Origin: Cupriavidus metallidurans CH34
GTDB lineage: Bacteria > Pseudomonadota > Gammaproteobacteria > Burkholderiales > Burkholderiaceae
Assembly (NCBI RefSeq): GCF_000196015.1
Contig: NC_007973.1
Coordinates: forward strand, 2,294,001-2,358,000
Direction: 5' to 3'
Length of the DNA: 64,000 nt
A program made the translations under genes and the position numbers. This document shows positions 9,523-18,561 of this stretch, piece after piece. Below the pieces are notes generated by a model. The model saw only the letters and a program-made list of their open reading frames with translations. It made no database searches and was not told where the DNA came from. Positions within the stretch are counted from its first letter, which is position 1; each line of letters starts with the position of its first letter.

Positions 9523-10566
9523 TTACTTGTACTTGGCGTTGGCCTTCTGCACGAAGTTGTTCGTGAACGTGTTCTCGAGCTTGATCGCCTTGCCCTTGAG
9601 CTCCGGATCGAACTGCTGCAGCGTGTTCAGTGCCGTGTGCGGGCCATCGGTCGGCATCATGCCGTCCGGCGAAATCGCTTCCTTGACCTTGTCCCACGCG
9701 GCCAGGTACAGCGCGCGGTCGCCCAGCAGGTAGCTTTCCGGCACGGTCTTGACGATGTCCGACGGGCCAGCCTTCTGCAGCCACTTCAGCGCGCGCACCA
9801 TGGCGTTGGCCATTGCCTGGGTGGTATTCGGGTTCTGCTGGATGAACGACACCGACGCATAGAGGCATCCCGACGGCATATTGCCGCCGAACACGGTCTG
9901 CGTTTCCTTGATCGTGCGCGTGTCCGAGGCGATCTTGACCTCGTTCTTTTGCGTCAGCATCGAGATCACCGGATCGAGGTTGGCCATGGCGTCGATCTGG
10001 CCCGAACGCATCGCGGCTACCGCGCCGGCGCTGGCGCCCACACCGATGAACGACACGTCGGACGGCTTCAGCCCGGCCTTGGCCAGCACGAAGTTAGCCA
10101 TCATGTTGGTCGACGAACCCGGCGCGGTCACACCGATCTTCTTGCCCTTCAGGTCGGCGATCGACTTGAAGTTCGGCATGGTCTTGTTCGACACCACCAG
10201 CACGATCTGCGGCGCGCGGCCCTGGAGCACGAACTCCTGGTACTGCTGGCCCTTGGCCTGCAGGTTGATCGTGTGTTCGTACGCGCCCGACACCACGTCG
10301 GCACTGCCGCCAACCACGGCCTGGAGCGCCTTGGCGCCACCGGCAAAGTCGACAATCTCGACATCGAGCCCTTCTTCCTTGAAGTAGCCCAGGCGCTCGG
10401 CGATCGTCAGCGGCAGGTAGTAGAACAGGTTCTTGCCCCCCACGGCGATGGTGACCTTGCTCTTCTCCGGCTTGCCCTGCGCCTGCGCGCTGCCGAATGT
10501 GAACCAGCCAGCCAGGAACAGCGCCAGCGCGATCAGCACCTGTTTCCAGAACTTCTTGTTGTACAT
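9523..10566 (-). CDS. ABC transporter substrate-binding protein, NMT1/SsuA/TauA-like
   Basis: A 347-residue periplasmic protein with a clear signal peptide (VLIALALFLAGWFTFGSAQAQG, cleavage near residue 30). The mature part has the family pattern: FYYLPLTIAERLGYFKEEGLDVEIVDF, GGSADVVSGAYEH, LKGKKIGVTAPGSSTN and SGQIDAMANLDPV. It is the first gene of the ABC unit and should set specificity. Ligand not identifiable; a sulfonate, a pyrimidine precursor or another small organic anion are all possible. Confidence 0.9.
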   Translation of the reverse strand: MYNKKFWKQVLIALALFLAGWFTFGSAQAQGKPEKSKVTIAVGGKNLFYYLPLTIAERLGYFKEEGLDVEIVDFAGGAKALQAVVGGSADVVSGAYEHTINLQAKGQQYQEFVLQGRAPQIVLVVSNKTMPNFKSIADLKGKKIGVTAPGSSTNMMANFVLAKAGLKPSDVSFIGVGASAGAVAAMRSGQIDAMANLDPVISMLTQKNEVKIASDTRTIKETQTVFGGNMPSGCLYASVSFIQQNPNTTQAMANAMVRALKWLQKAGPSDIVKTVPESYLLGDRALYLAAWDKVKEAISPDGMMPTDGPHTALNTLQQFDPELKGKAIKLENTFTNNFVQKANAKYK

Positions 10567-10737
10567 ATGGCTCTCCTGCCTTTTCTATTTCTGTTTGATC
10601 GAGGGGCGCGCCGCATGGCGGCTTGCTGCGATGCTAGCGGACGCAAGCGCCATGCGCATCGGGATCAATACCTAATCCCGGCAGACGCAGCGGCGGCCAT
10701 GCTACACGCCGCCCCTTTCAGGCAGCTTGCCAACCCG

Positions 10738-11718
10738 TCATTCCGCGTGGATATCGGCGGCCTTGATCACCTTGGTCCAGCGCTGCAACTCGGCGCGCTG
10801 GTACTGGTCGAGCTGTTGCGGATTCATGTAGCGCGCCTCCGCGCCAAGCTCCTCGGCCTTCTTGCGGAACGCCTCCGACTTCATGATCTTCTCGATCTCG
10901 GTGGTCAGCCGGTCGATCACAGGCTTGGGCGTGCCCACGGGCGCGTACATCGCAAACCAGGACGAAACGTCGAGATCGGGATAACCGGCCTCCGGCGCCG
11001 ACGGCACGTCCTTCAGGCTGGGCAGCCGGGTCTTGCTCGTGACCACGAGCGGGCGCAGCTTGCCGGCGGCGATATGGCCCATCAGCGGCGGCGGCGTGGT
11101 GATCGTCATGTCGACATTGCCGCCGAGCAGGTCGGTCATCGCTGGACCCGTGCCCTTATAGGGCACGTGCGTGATCTGGATACCCGCCATCTCGTTGAGC
11201 AATTCGGTCGAGACGTGCTGCAGCGACCCATTGCCCGACGATGCGTAGTTGAGCTTGTTCGGATTGGCCTTGGCGTAGGCCACCAGCTCCTTCAGCGACT
11301 TCACCGGCAGGCTGGAACGCACCACCAACACCTGCGGCGCCGACAGCAGGTTGGCCACCGGCGCGAAGTCCCTGACCGGGTCCCACGAAGTCTTGGTCAG
11401 CAACGGCGTGATCACGTGATAGCCCGAGTACTGCACCAGCAGCGTGTAGCCATCCGGCTTGGCCCGTTGCACAGCCTGCGCGGCAATCGTGCCATTGCCG
11501 CCCGGCTTGTTGTCCACCACCACCGATTGTCCGAGCGCCTTCGACAGCGGCTCTGAAATCATGCGGGCGGCCAGATCGGTCGTGCCACCGGCAGCGGCCG
11601 ACACCACGAGCATGATCGGGCGATTGGGGTACGTGCCTTCCTGGGCGTGCGCGGTGGCGGACATGGCCAGACCGGCGGCAGCCAGCAGTGTGCCGGCACC
11701 AATCAGTGTGCGTTTCAT
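10738..11718 (-). CDS. Bug-type (TctC) periplasmic solute-binding protein
   Basis: A 326-residue extracytoplasmic receptor. Signal peptide residues 1-26 (LLAAAGLAMSATAHAQ), then YPNRPIMLVVSAAAGGTTDLAARM, VVDNKPGGNGTIAAQAV, LNYASSGNGSLQHVSTELL and THVPYKGTGPAMTDLLGG, the Bug hallmarks. The ATG at 11718 is preceded by GGAGACAACC. The frame is open to 12021 but that part overlaps the lyase gene and has no similarity. Bug proteins usually bind carboxylates; the neighbouring CoA transferase and lyase suggest a C5 or C6 dicarboxylate. No TctAB membrane partner is near, which is usual for Bug genes in this group. Confidence 0.92.
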   Translation of the reverse strand: MKRTLIGAGTLLAAAGLAMSATAHAQEGTYPNRPIMLVVSAAAGGTTDLAARMISEPLSKALGQSVVVDNKPGGNGTIAAQAVQRAKPDGYTLLVQYSGYHVITPLLTKTSWDPVRDFAPVANLLSAPQVLVVRSSLPVKSLKELVAYAKANPNKLNYASSGNGSLQHVSTELLNEMAGIQITHVPYKGTGPAMTDLLGGNVDMTITTPPPLMGHIAAGKLRPLVVTSKTRLPSLKDVPSAPEAGYPDLDVSSWFAMYAPVGTPKPVIDRLTTEIEKIMKSEAFRKKAEELGAEARYMNPQQLDQYQRAELQRWTKVIKAADIHAE

Positions 11719-11776
11719 GGTTGTCTCCGTATGTTTTATTGGGGGACTCAAAAAATCTGTCGGTTGATGCCTGCCA

Positions 11777-12757
11777 TCAAGCCTTGGCGAAAAACTCTTC
11801 CATCCACGCAGGCGGCTGATGCGTGCGCAGGCGCGGGCCGGCGCGCAGGAGTTGGCTGGACACGTCGCGCTGCACCAGATCGGAGACGCCAGCGACCACG
11901 TCGAGCAGCGCGCCCAGTTCGACACCCGTATCCACGCCCATCGACGCGAACATGTGCACAAGTTCCTCGGTGCTGACGTTGCCGCTCGCGCCGGGCGCGT
12001 AGGGGCACCCACCCAACCCACCGGCCGCGGCGTCGAACCGCGTCACGCCGGTCTGCCACGCGGCGATCGCGTTCGCCAGGCCCATGCCTCGGGTGTTGTG
12101 CAGGTGAATCGTCAGGCCAGTCTTCGGCAAGGCGCGCTGGAACGTCTCGCAGAGCGCGGCCACCTGGTTGGGATAGGCCATGCCCGTGGTATCGCACAGG
12201 GTGATACCCGCCGCGCCGGCATCGGCAAACGCCTTCGCCAGGCGCATGACCTCAGCTTCGCTGACGTCGCCCTCGAACGGGCAGCCGAACACGGTCGACA
12301 GCGACACGTTGACAGGCACGCCGGCCTTGCCCGCTTCCGCGATCATCGCCAGCAACTGGGCCTGCGACTGCTCGCGCGTCATGCGCAGATTGGCGCGATT
12401 GTGCGTCTCGCTGGACGACATCACCAGATTGACCTCGTCGGGGCGACACGACAGTGCGCGCTCCAGCCCGCGCAGGTTCGGCACCAGCACGGTCAGCCCA
12501 ACGCCGGCGACGCGCTCGACCTGATGCATCACGGCCTCCGCATCTGCCAGCGCGGGAATGGCGCGGGCCGACGTGAACGACGTAGCTTCGATACGCGCGA
12601 AACCGCAGCGGGCCAGCGCATTGACGAAAGCGACCTTGCCCTCGGTGGGAACGATGAACGGTTCGATCTGCAGCCCGTCGCGCGGGGCGACTTCGTTGAT
12701 CTCGACCTTCGCCGGGCCTGACAGCGGATACGTAGCAGCACTCATCTTGGCACTCAT
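11777..12757 (-). CDS. hydroxymethylglutaryl-CoA lyase family protein
   Basis: A 326-residue TIM-barrel lyase of the HMGL-like superfamily. It has VEINEVAPRDGLQIEP (the catalytic Arg-Asp), MSSSETHNRANLRMT, the ITLCDTTGMAYPNQV strand, HLHNTRGMGLANA with metal-binding His residues, and GLGGCPYAPGASGNVSTEELVHM, whose Cys is the catalytic loop. It would cleave 3-hydroxy-3-methylglutaryl-CoA or a homologue such as citramalyl-CoA. Its ATG overlaps the CoA-transferase stop by four bases. Pairing with a CaiB-type transferase rather than leucine genes makes a dicarboxylate substrate more likely than leucine degradation. Confidence 0.9.
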   Translation of the reverse strand: MSAKMSAATYPLSGPAKVEINEVAPRDGLQIEPFIVPTEGKVAFVNALARCGFARIEATSFTSARAIPALADAEAVMHQVERVAGVGLTVLVPNLRGLERALSCRPDEVNLVMSSSETHNRANLRMTREQSQAQLLAMIAEAGKAGVPVNVSLSTVFGCPFEGDVSEAEVMRLAKAFADAGAAGITLCDTTGMAYPNQVAALCETFQRALPKTGLTIHLHNTRGMGLANAIAAWQTGVTRFDAAAGGLGGCPYAPGASGNVSTEELVHMFASMGVDTGVELGALLDVVAGVSDLVQRDVSSQLLRAGPRLRTHQPPAWMEEFFAKA

Positions 12758-13950
12758 GCAATCACTCCGCGATTACGCAGGTCGGCAATGGCCGCCGCGT
12801 CGAAGCCGGCATCGGCCAGCACGGAATCGGTATGCTCGCCCAGCGTCGGCGCGCGATCGTGGATGCCGCCGGGATTGCCCGACAGCTTCGGCATGATGCC
12901 TGGCACCTCCACCTGCAGGCCCTTCGCGGATGTCACCGTCTCGATTACGCCGCGCGCCCGGTAGTGCGGGTCTTCGGCAATGTCCTTGACGGTGTAGATG
13001 CGGCCAGACGGCACGTCGGCGGTACGCAGCACTTCCAGCGCGGAGGCCACGGTTTGTGTCTTCGTCCAGGCGGTAATCGCGGCATCGATCTCGTCGACAC
13101 GCTTCACGCGGCCATCATTGCGTGCCAGCGCCGGGTCTTCGCCCAGGTCGTTGCGACCCATCGCGGCCATCAGGCGGCGGAAGATCGCGTCGCCGTTGGC
13201 GGCGATCAGCACATACTCGCCGCAGCCGCACAGGTAGGCATTCGACGGCGCGATTCCCGGCAAGGCACCCCCGGCCGGCTGGCGCACAGCGCCGAACGCG
13301 GAGTACTCGGGCAACAGGCTTTCGCTCAGATTGAACAGCGACTCATACAGCGCCACGTCGATGACCTGGCCTTTACCACCACGCGCATCGCGTTCGTACA
13401 GCGCCAGCAGCACGCCAAGCGCGCCATGCAGGCCGGCGATCGTGTCACCCAGCGACAAGCCCGCGCGCACGGGCGGGCGTCCAGGCTCGCCGGTCAGGTA
13501 GCGCAGCCCGCTCATCGCTTCGGCCACCGCCGCAAAGCCGGGCTCATCCCGCTTCGGGCCGCTCTGGCCGTAGCCCGAGACCCGCACCATGATCAGCTTT
13601 GGATTGTCGGCATGAAGCACATCCCAGCCGAGCCCCCATTTCTCCATGGTTCCCGGGCGGAAGTTCTCGATCAGGACGTCGGCCTCGCTGGCCAGCTTGC
13701 GTACCAGAGCCTGCCCCTCCGGCTGGCGCAGGTCGATGGCAATCGACTGCTTGTTGCGCGACTGGGCTTCCCACCAGACCGAGGTATCTTCGTGCAACAT
13801 GCGCCACTTTCGCAGCGGATCGCCCTGCCCGGGCGGCTCCACCTTGACCACGTGTGCGCCGAAATCGGCAAGTGTCTTGGCGGCAAAGGGGCCTGCAATC
13901 AGCTGGCCCAGTTCGAGAACGCGGATGCCGTCGAGAATCTGTCGCGCCAT
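12754..13950 (-). CDS. CaiB/BaiF (class III) CoA transferase
   Basis: A 398-residue family III CoA transferase. It opens ILDGIRVLELGQLIAGPFAAKTLADFGAHVVKVEPPGQGDPLR, followed by DLRQPEGQALVRKLASEADVLIENFRPGTMEKWGLG, where the Asp that carries the CoA thioester lies in the GDTIAGLHGALGVL neighbourhood. In this operon it would activate a dicarboxylic acid from succinyl-CoA or acetyl-CoA, and the coupled lyase would split the product. The LysR gene just upstream on the same strand is the likely regulator. Confidence 0.92.
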   Translation of the reverse strand: MARQILDGIRVLELGQLIAGPFAAKTLADFGAHVVKVEPPGQGDPLRKWRMLHEDTSVWWEAQSRNKQSIAIDLRQPEGQALVRKLASEADVLIENFRPGTMEKWGLGWDVLHADNPKLIMVRVSGYGQSGPKRDEPGFAAVAEAMSGLRYLTGEPGRPPVRAGLSLGDTIAGLHGALGVLLALYERDARGGKGQVIDVALYESLFNLSESLLPEYSAFGAVRQPAGGALPGIAPSNAYLCGCGEYVLIAANGDAIFRRLMAAMGRNDLGEDPALARNDGRVKRVDEIDAAITAWTKTQTVASALEVLRTADVPSGRIYTVKDIAEDPHYRARGVIETVTSAKGLQVEVPGIMPKLSGNPGGIHDRAPTLGEHTDSVLADAGFDAAAIADLRNRGVIA

Positions 13951-14037
13951 GAGTGTCTCCGAGAAACTGACCCCGATTGGGGTGGATTGGCGTAGTTTCG
14001 ACGGAGTGTGCCCCAGCGGCGGGGTGATGCGGAATCG

Positions 14038-14068
14038 GCATTCCGGAAAGCGGGCTTTCTCGGAATGC
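14038..14068 (-). terminator. long hairpin between LysR gene and CoA-transferase operon
   Basis: GCATTCCG-GAAAGC pairs with GCTTTC-T-CGGAATGC around a two-base apex, a 14-bp stem with one bulge. It lies 48 bases after the LysR stop and about 90 bases before the CoA-transferase start. It could end the LysR message, but no U-run follows. A role as a protein-binding site is not excluded. Confidence 0.45.
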
Positions 14069-14115
14069 GAAAGATCAGGGAGAACCCTAGAGGGTTCAGA
14101 AGCGGGCTCGGGGAC

Positions 14116-15021
14116 TCAGAATGGCGCGCGGTCGCCGCAGAGATGGCTGATCAACAGCCGCGCCGAGACCGTGAGCCCGGCCGGGTCTCGCATGCCGATC
14201 AGCAGCGATCGGCGCGCCCAGGCGTCCCGCAGACCGACCAGCGAGAGCCCCATCGACTTGACGTGCGGCTCCGCGGCGATCCGCGGCAGCACCCCCACGC
14301 CCAGACCGGCCATGACCATGCGACACATCGCGTCGAAGCTCCGCACCTGGATGCGCAGCCGAAACTGCCGCTCGAGCCGACTACTTTCTTCCAACAGCCG
14401 CGCCGCCAGCGAGGTCACCTGCGGCAAGCTGACGAAGTCGTATTCGAGCGCATCGGCATAGTGGACCGGACCGTTTTGCGCCAGTGGATGCCCCGGCGGC
14501 GTGATGATGACGAGTTCGTCCTGCCGATACTCGAGCGTCACCAGTCCCGCGCACGGCGTGCGGTCGGCGAAGATGCCCACATCGGCCCGGTTTTCCATGA
14601 CAGCGGCAACGATGTCGCTGCTATTGTGTTCTTCGAGTTCGATGCGGATGGTGGGATGCTGGCGCATGAACTGCGCCAGATCATCGGGAAGAAACTGCGT
14701 GATGGCCGAGGTATTGGCACAGACTCGCACCTGCCCGCGCACACCCGAGGCGTAGTCGGACATCACCCCGGCCATGCGCTCCACGTCCTGCAGGATGGTC
14801 AGCGCGTGGTGGAAGCAGGCCTGCCCCGCCTCGGTAAGCTGCACGCCAGCGGCATGGCGGAAAAACAGCGGCGCCCCGACCGCGGTCTCCAGGTCGGAGA
14901 TTCGCTTGCTGGCAGCCGCCACGGCCAGATGCGATTGCCGCGCGCCGGCCGAGATACTGCCCTGCCGTGCCACGGCCACAAACAGCCCCAGCGTGACGAG
15001 ATCGAAGCGCGCCAGATTCAT
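14116..15021 (-). CDS. LysR family transcriptional regulator
   Basis: A 301-residue regulator. The N-terminal winged helix-turn-helix reads LVTLGLFVAVARQGSISAGARQSHLAVAAASKRISDLETAVGAPLFFRHAAG. The effector domain is periplasmic-binding-protein-like (residues about 90-300). It lies directly upstream of, and in the same direction as, the CoA-transferase/lyase/Bug genes and probably senses the substrate of that pathway. recR precedes it at a distance of six bases but belongs to another operon in function. Confidence 0.9.
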   Translation of the reverse strand: MNLARFDLVTLGLFVAVARQGSISAGARQSHLAVAAASKRISDLETAVGAPLFFRHAAGVQLTEAGQACFHHALTILQDVERMAGVMSDYASGVRGQVRVCANTSAITQFLPDDLAQFMRQHPTIRIELEEHNSSDIVAAVMENRADVGIFADRTPCAGLVTLEYRQDELVIITPPGHPLAQNGPVHYADALEYDFVSLPQVTSLAARLLEESSRLERQFRLRIQVRSFDAMCRMVMAGLGVGVLPRIAAEPHVKSMGLSLVGLRDAWARRSLLIGMRDPAGLTVSARLLISHLCGDRAPF

Positions 15022-15027
15022 GGTCCG

Positions 15028-15642
15028 TTACAGGGTGCGACGGTCCATCACGGCGCGGGCGATGGTGCCCGCATCCACGTATTCCAGTTCGCCACCCACC
15101 GGCACGCCTCGCGCCAGACGCGAGACCTTCAGCCCGCGCGCCTTCAGCATTTCGCCGATGTAGTGCGCGGTGGCCTCGCCCTCACTGGTGAAGTTGGTGG
15201 CGACGATCACCTCGCTGGCCGGGCCGCCGAGTTCGGGGTCAGTAGCACGTGCCAGCAGGCGGTCGAGATGAATCTCCTTCGGACCGATGCCGTCGAGCGG
15301 CGAGAGCCGCCCCATCAGCACGAAATACTGGCCGCGATAGGTCAGCGTCTGCTCGATCATGACCTGATCGGCCGGCGTTTCGACCACGCAGAGCAGCGTC
15401 GCGTCACGCTCTGGATCGCTGCAGGTTCCGCAGATTTCGAGTTCGGTGAAGGTATTGCAGCGCGTGCAATGGCGGATGCCATCGACGGCCCCGCGCAGCG
15501 CGTCGCCAAGCTTGCGCGCGCCTTCGCGGTCGTGCTGCAGCAGGTGATACGCCATGCGTTGGGCCGACTTCGGTCCAACGCCGGGCAGCACCTTGAGCGC
15601 CTCGATCAGCGCCTGCAGCGAGGTGGGCGGCGCCGCTCTCAT
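15028..15642 (-). CDS. recR: recombination mediator RecR
   Basis: A 204-residue protein that with RecO and RecF loads RecA at gaps. It has the N-terminal helix-hairpin-helix ([20 protein letters not shown]), a four-cysteine zinc site ([16 protein letters not shown]), a Toprim domain ([32 protein letters not shown]) and the C-terminal [15 protein letters not shown]. Length is as expected. It is the third gene of the conserved dnaX-ebfC-recR operon, 28 bases after ebfC. Confidence 0.96.
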   Translation of the reverse strand: MRAAPPTSLQALIEALKVLPGVGPKSAQRMAYHLLQHDREGARKLGDALRGAVDGIRHCTRCNTFTELEICGTCSDPERDATLLCVVETPADQVMIEQTLTYRGQYFVLMGRLSPLDGIGPKEIHLDRLLARATDPELGGPASEVIVATNFTSEGEATAHYIGEMLKARGLKVSRLARGVPVGGELEYVDAGTIARAVMDRRTL

Positions 15643-15670
15643 GACAGAGCCGCCTGGTCGGAACGTGTCA

Positions 15671-15997
15671 TCAGAATGGCAGCTTGAAGCCCGGAGGCAG
15701 CGGCAGACCCGACGTCATCGAACCCATCTTTTCTTGCGTGGTGGCCTCGGCCTTGCGCACGGCGTCGTTGAACGCGGCGGCTACCAGGTCTTCCAGCAGG
15801 TCCTTGTCATCGGCCAGCAGGCTCGGATCGATCGTGACGCGCTTGACGTCGTTCTTGCAGGTCATCACCACCTTCACAAGGCCGGCGCCGGACTGGCCCT
15901 CGACCTCGATCTGGGCAAGCTGCTCCTGCATCTTCTTCATGTTTTCCTGCATCTGCTGGGCTTGCTTCATCAGCCCGGCCAGTTGACCTTTCATCAT
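15671..15997 (-). CDS. ebfC: YbaB/EbfC family nucleoid-associated protein
   Basis: A 108-residue DNA-binding protein. It begins [28 protein letters not shown], a helix rich in Met/Gln/Lys. It ends [18 protein letters not shown], the conserved tail. An AAGGAGTGATCCC ribosome site sits before the paired ATGs (15997 or 15994). It lies between dnaX and recR, as in most proteobacteria. Confidence 0.95.
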   Translation of the reverse strand: MMKGQLAGLMKQAQQMQENMKKMQEQLAQIEVEGQSGAGLVKVVMTCKNDVKRVTIDPSLLADDKDLLEDLVAAAFNDAVRKAEATTQEKMGSMTSGLPLPPGFKLPF

Positions 15998-16077
15998 GGG
16001 ATCACTCCTTGAATACGTGTGGATGGGGGCGGGCGGCGCGACCGTTGGTCAGGCGGCCGCCACTTGAAACTTGAAAT

Positions 16078-18465
16078 TCAGGCTGCGCGCGGCTGGATCG
16101 ACCCTGGCACGATCTGGCCACCGAACTCCCGCAACAGACCTTGTACAAACGGGTCGCGGTCGATCTCGGCTTCGGCTTCGCGCTGGCGTTCGGCACGCGC
16201 CGCGGCATCGACAGCCGCCGCGGTATGCGTCACGCCGCCAACGACGCATTGCACACGCACATCGACGCGGAAATGCTCGACCAGCGCTGCCTGAAGCCGC
16301 TCCGCGACGTTAGCCTCGGCAATCGCCGCAACCGGCACGCGCAGATGCAGCGTGCGGCCGACCACGCGATGCAACTCGCTTTGATGGGCAAGCTGCTGGG
16401 CCAGCCCCTTGAGCGGCAGGGTGGCGGCGAACTCGGGCCAGTCGCCTGTGAAAACCGGTGGCGTGCCATCCTCGCCTGCGCTTGGCGCCACTTGCGGGAC
16501 GGCAGGTGCCAGTTGCGCTGCCGGTTCCGGCTCGGGCTTGCTGATCGGCTTGGCTGCCGATTGCGTCGGCGCGGGCTTACGAGCCGCGCGCGGCGCGCGA
16601 TCGGCGCTGTCGGAATCAAAGCCGTTGTCGAAACCACCGAAGCTCGGGTCATAGCCCGGATCGCTGTCGTACGGACCGATCACAGGCAGATCGGGCGGCA
16701 TCTCTTCCCACGGCGGCACGTCACTTGCACCCGCGGCTTCCCACGGCGGGACGGACTTGGCTTCGGGTTGCGGCGCAGGCTTGGCGACCGGTGCCGGGCG
16801 CGCGGCCGCGACAGGGGCGGCAGCAGCCTTGCTCGGAGCGACAGCCTGCGTCACTACCGGCGTCACTACCGGCGCAGCGGCAGGCGCAACTGCCGGAGCC
16901 GGAGCCGGCGCGGCAGTGGTAGCCGGCCGTGAGGCGGAAGGCGGACGCAGCGGCTGCGCAGCCGGGCGCGAACTGGCCGCGGCGGCGGCACCTGCGTTTG
17001 GCGCAGCCGACATCGGTCGGCCAGCACGACCGGCGGAAGCTTGACGCGCGGCGGCCAACGCCGCACGGGCTGGCGACATCGACGTATCCACGTCAGCCTG
17101 GGGCGGCGCGGGTTCGGCTGACTTCGCTGGCACAGCGGGCATGGCGGGTGCTGCGGATGCGGCCGGAGCAGCGGCCGTAATCGGCGCTGTCGGCGCTGCC
17201 GGCGCGACCACTGGCGCGACCTTGACCGGCTCGGCCGCCACAGGCTCGGCAACAGCCGATGCCATGGCCCGAGGCGACGGTGCGGCGCTCGTCGTGCCAG
17301 CCGGGCGCGGGCGTACCACCTGCTGTCCGCCACCGCCCTGTCCGCCGACCGACGAAGCGGGAGCAGTGGACGGCCGGAACGCCAGCATTCGCAGCAACGT
17401 CATCGTGAAGCCGGCGTATTCGTCCGGCGCCAGCGCCAGTTCGCTGCGGCCAAGGTTGGCAATCTGGTAGAAAAGCTGGGTTTCCTGCGCGTCGAACTGC
17501 CGGGCCAGGCGGCGCACGTCCTCGGCTTCGGGCCATTCGTCCTGCACGGAAGCCGGCACGGCCTGTGCCAGCGCGACCTTGTGCAGCAGCGAGCCAAGAT
17601 CCTGCAGCGCCCCGGCAAACGACAGGCTGCGGTCGGCCATCGAATCGGCGATGCCGAGCATCGTGGCGCCGTCTTCGGCAGCCAGCGCATCGAGCAGTTG
17701 CACGAGGTAGCTCTGGTCGATTGCCCCCAACATGCCGCGCACTGCCTCTTCCGACACCTGGCCGGCACTGTAGGCAATGGCCTGGTCGGTCAGCGACAGC
17801 GCATCGCGCATCGACCCGTGGGCGGCCTGCGCCAGCAGGCGCAGCGCGCTACCGTCATGGCTGATCCCTTCCTGGGCCAGGATGTGGTCGAGGTGCGAGA
17901 CGATGTGGCCCGGCGGCATCTGCTTCAGATTGAACTGCAGGCAGCGTGACAGCACGGTGACCGGAATCTTCTGCGGATCGGTCGTGGCCAGGATGAACTT
18001 GACGTGCTCGGGCGGCTCCTCCAGCGTCTTCAGCATGGCGTTGAAGGCGTGGTTGGTCAGCATGTGCACTTCGTCGATCATGTAGACCTTGAAGCGGCCG
18101 GCCGTCGGGGCGTAGATCGCCTTGTCGAGCAGCTGCGCCATCTCGTCGACGCCGCGGTTCGACGCCGCGTCCATCTCGATGTAGTCGACGAAACGCCCGC
18201 TGTCGATTTCCGTGCAGGCCTTGCACTGGCCGCAAGGCTGGGCGGTGATGCCGCCGTTGCCGTCAGGGCCGGTGCAATTGAGGGCCTTGGCCAGAATCCG
18301 GGACAGCGTGGTCTTGCCGACGCCGCGCGTGCCGGTGAACAGGTAGGCGTGATGCAGCCGCTGCTGTTCCAGCGCGTGCGTGAGCGCGCGGACCACGTGC
18401 TCCTGGCCGACCAGCGTGGTGAAATCCCTGGGGCGCCATTTGCGCGCTAGAACTTGATAACTCAT
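16078..18465 (-). CDS. dnaX: DNA polymerase III subunit gamma/tau
   Basis: A 795-residue clamp-loader ATPase. Walker A is FTGTRGVGKTTLSRIL. The zinc module is CTGPDGNGG...CGQCKAC. The DEVHML box and SRCLQF sensor region follow. After residue about 365 comes a long Ala/Pro-rich linker to about 640, with repeated VPPWE motifs, then a tau C-terminal domain (PVFTGDWPEFAATLPLKGLAQQLAHQ) that binds the polymerase alpha subunit. Whether a shorter gamma form is produced was not determined; I saw no clear slippery site. First gene of dnaX-ebfC-recR. Confidence 0.95.
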   Translation of the reverse strand: MSYQVLARKWRPRDFTTLVGQEHVVRALTHALEQQRLHHAYLFTGTRGVGKTTLSRILAKALNCTGPDGNGGITAQPCGQCKACTEIDSGRFVDYIEMDAASNRGVDEMAQLLDKAIYAPTAGRFKVYMIDEVHMLTNHAFNAMLKTLEEPPEHVKFILATTDPQKIPVTVLSRCLQFNLKQMPPGHIVSHLDHILAQEGISHDGSALRLLAQAAHGSMRDALSLTDQAIAYSAGQVSEEAVRGMLGAIDQSYLVQLLDALAAEDGATMLGIADSMADRSLSFAGALQDLGSLLHKVALAQAVPASVQDEWPEAEDVRRLARQFDAQETQLFYQIANLGRSELALAPDEYAGFTMTLLRMLAFRPSTAPASSVGGQGGGGQQVVRPRPAGTTSAAPSPRAMASAVAEPVAAEPVKVAPVVAPAAPTAPITAAAPAASAAPAMPAVPAKSAEPAPPQADVDTSMSPARAALAAARQASAGRAGRPMSAAPNAGAAAAASSRPAAQPLRPPSASRPATTAAPAPAPAVAPAAAPVVTPVVTQAVAPSKAAAAPVAAARPAPVAKPAPQPEAKSVPPWEAAGASDVPPWEEMPPDLPVIGPYDSDPGYDPSFGGFDNGFDSDSADRAPRAARKPAPTQSAAKPISKPEPEPAAQLAPAVPQVAPSAGEDGTPPVFTGDWPEFAATLPLKGLAQQLAHQSELHRVVGRTLHLRVPVAAIAEANVAERLQAALVEHFRVDVRVQCVVGGVTHTAAAVDAAARAERQREAEAEIDRDPFVQGLLREFGGQIVPGSIQPRAA

Positions 18466-18561
18466 GGCGGCGATTGTAGCAAAAGGCGGACCTGGGTCAG
18501 ACCTGGATTTGGAGTTGCCAGATGCTATCGCACGCCGCCGCCATCCGTGAAGGGTCGCCGG

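Noticed and set aside
9637..11556. 639-codon open frame on the plus strand
   Set aside because: It lies antisense to the ABC binding-protein and Bug genes, which have clear families. Its His/Arg/Leu-rich translation is typical of the reverse of high-GC coding DNA.
14008..15687. 559-codon open frame on the plus strand
   Set aside because: Antisense to LysR and recR; no domain; composition of a reverse-strand shadow.
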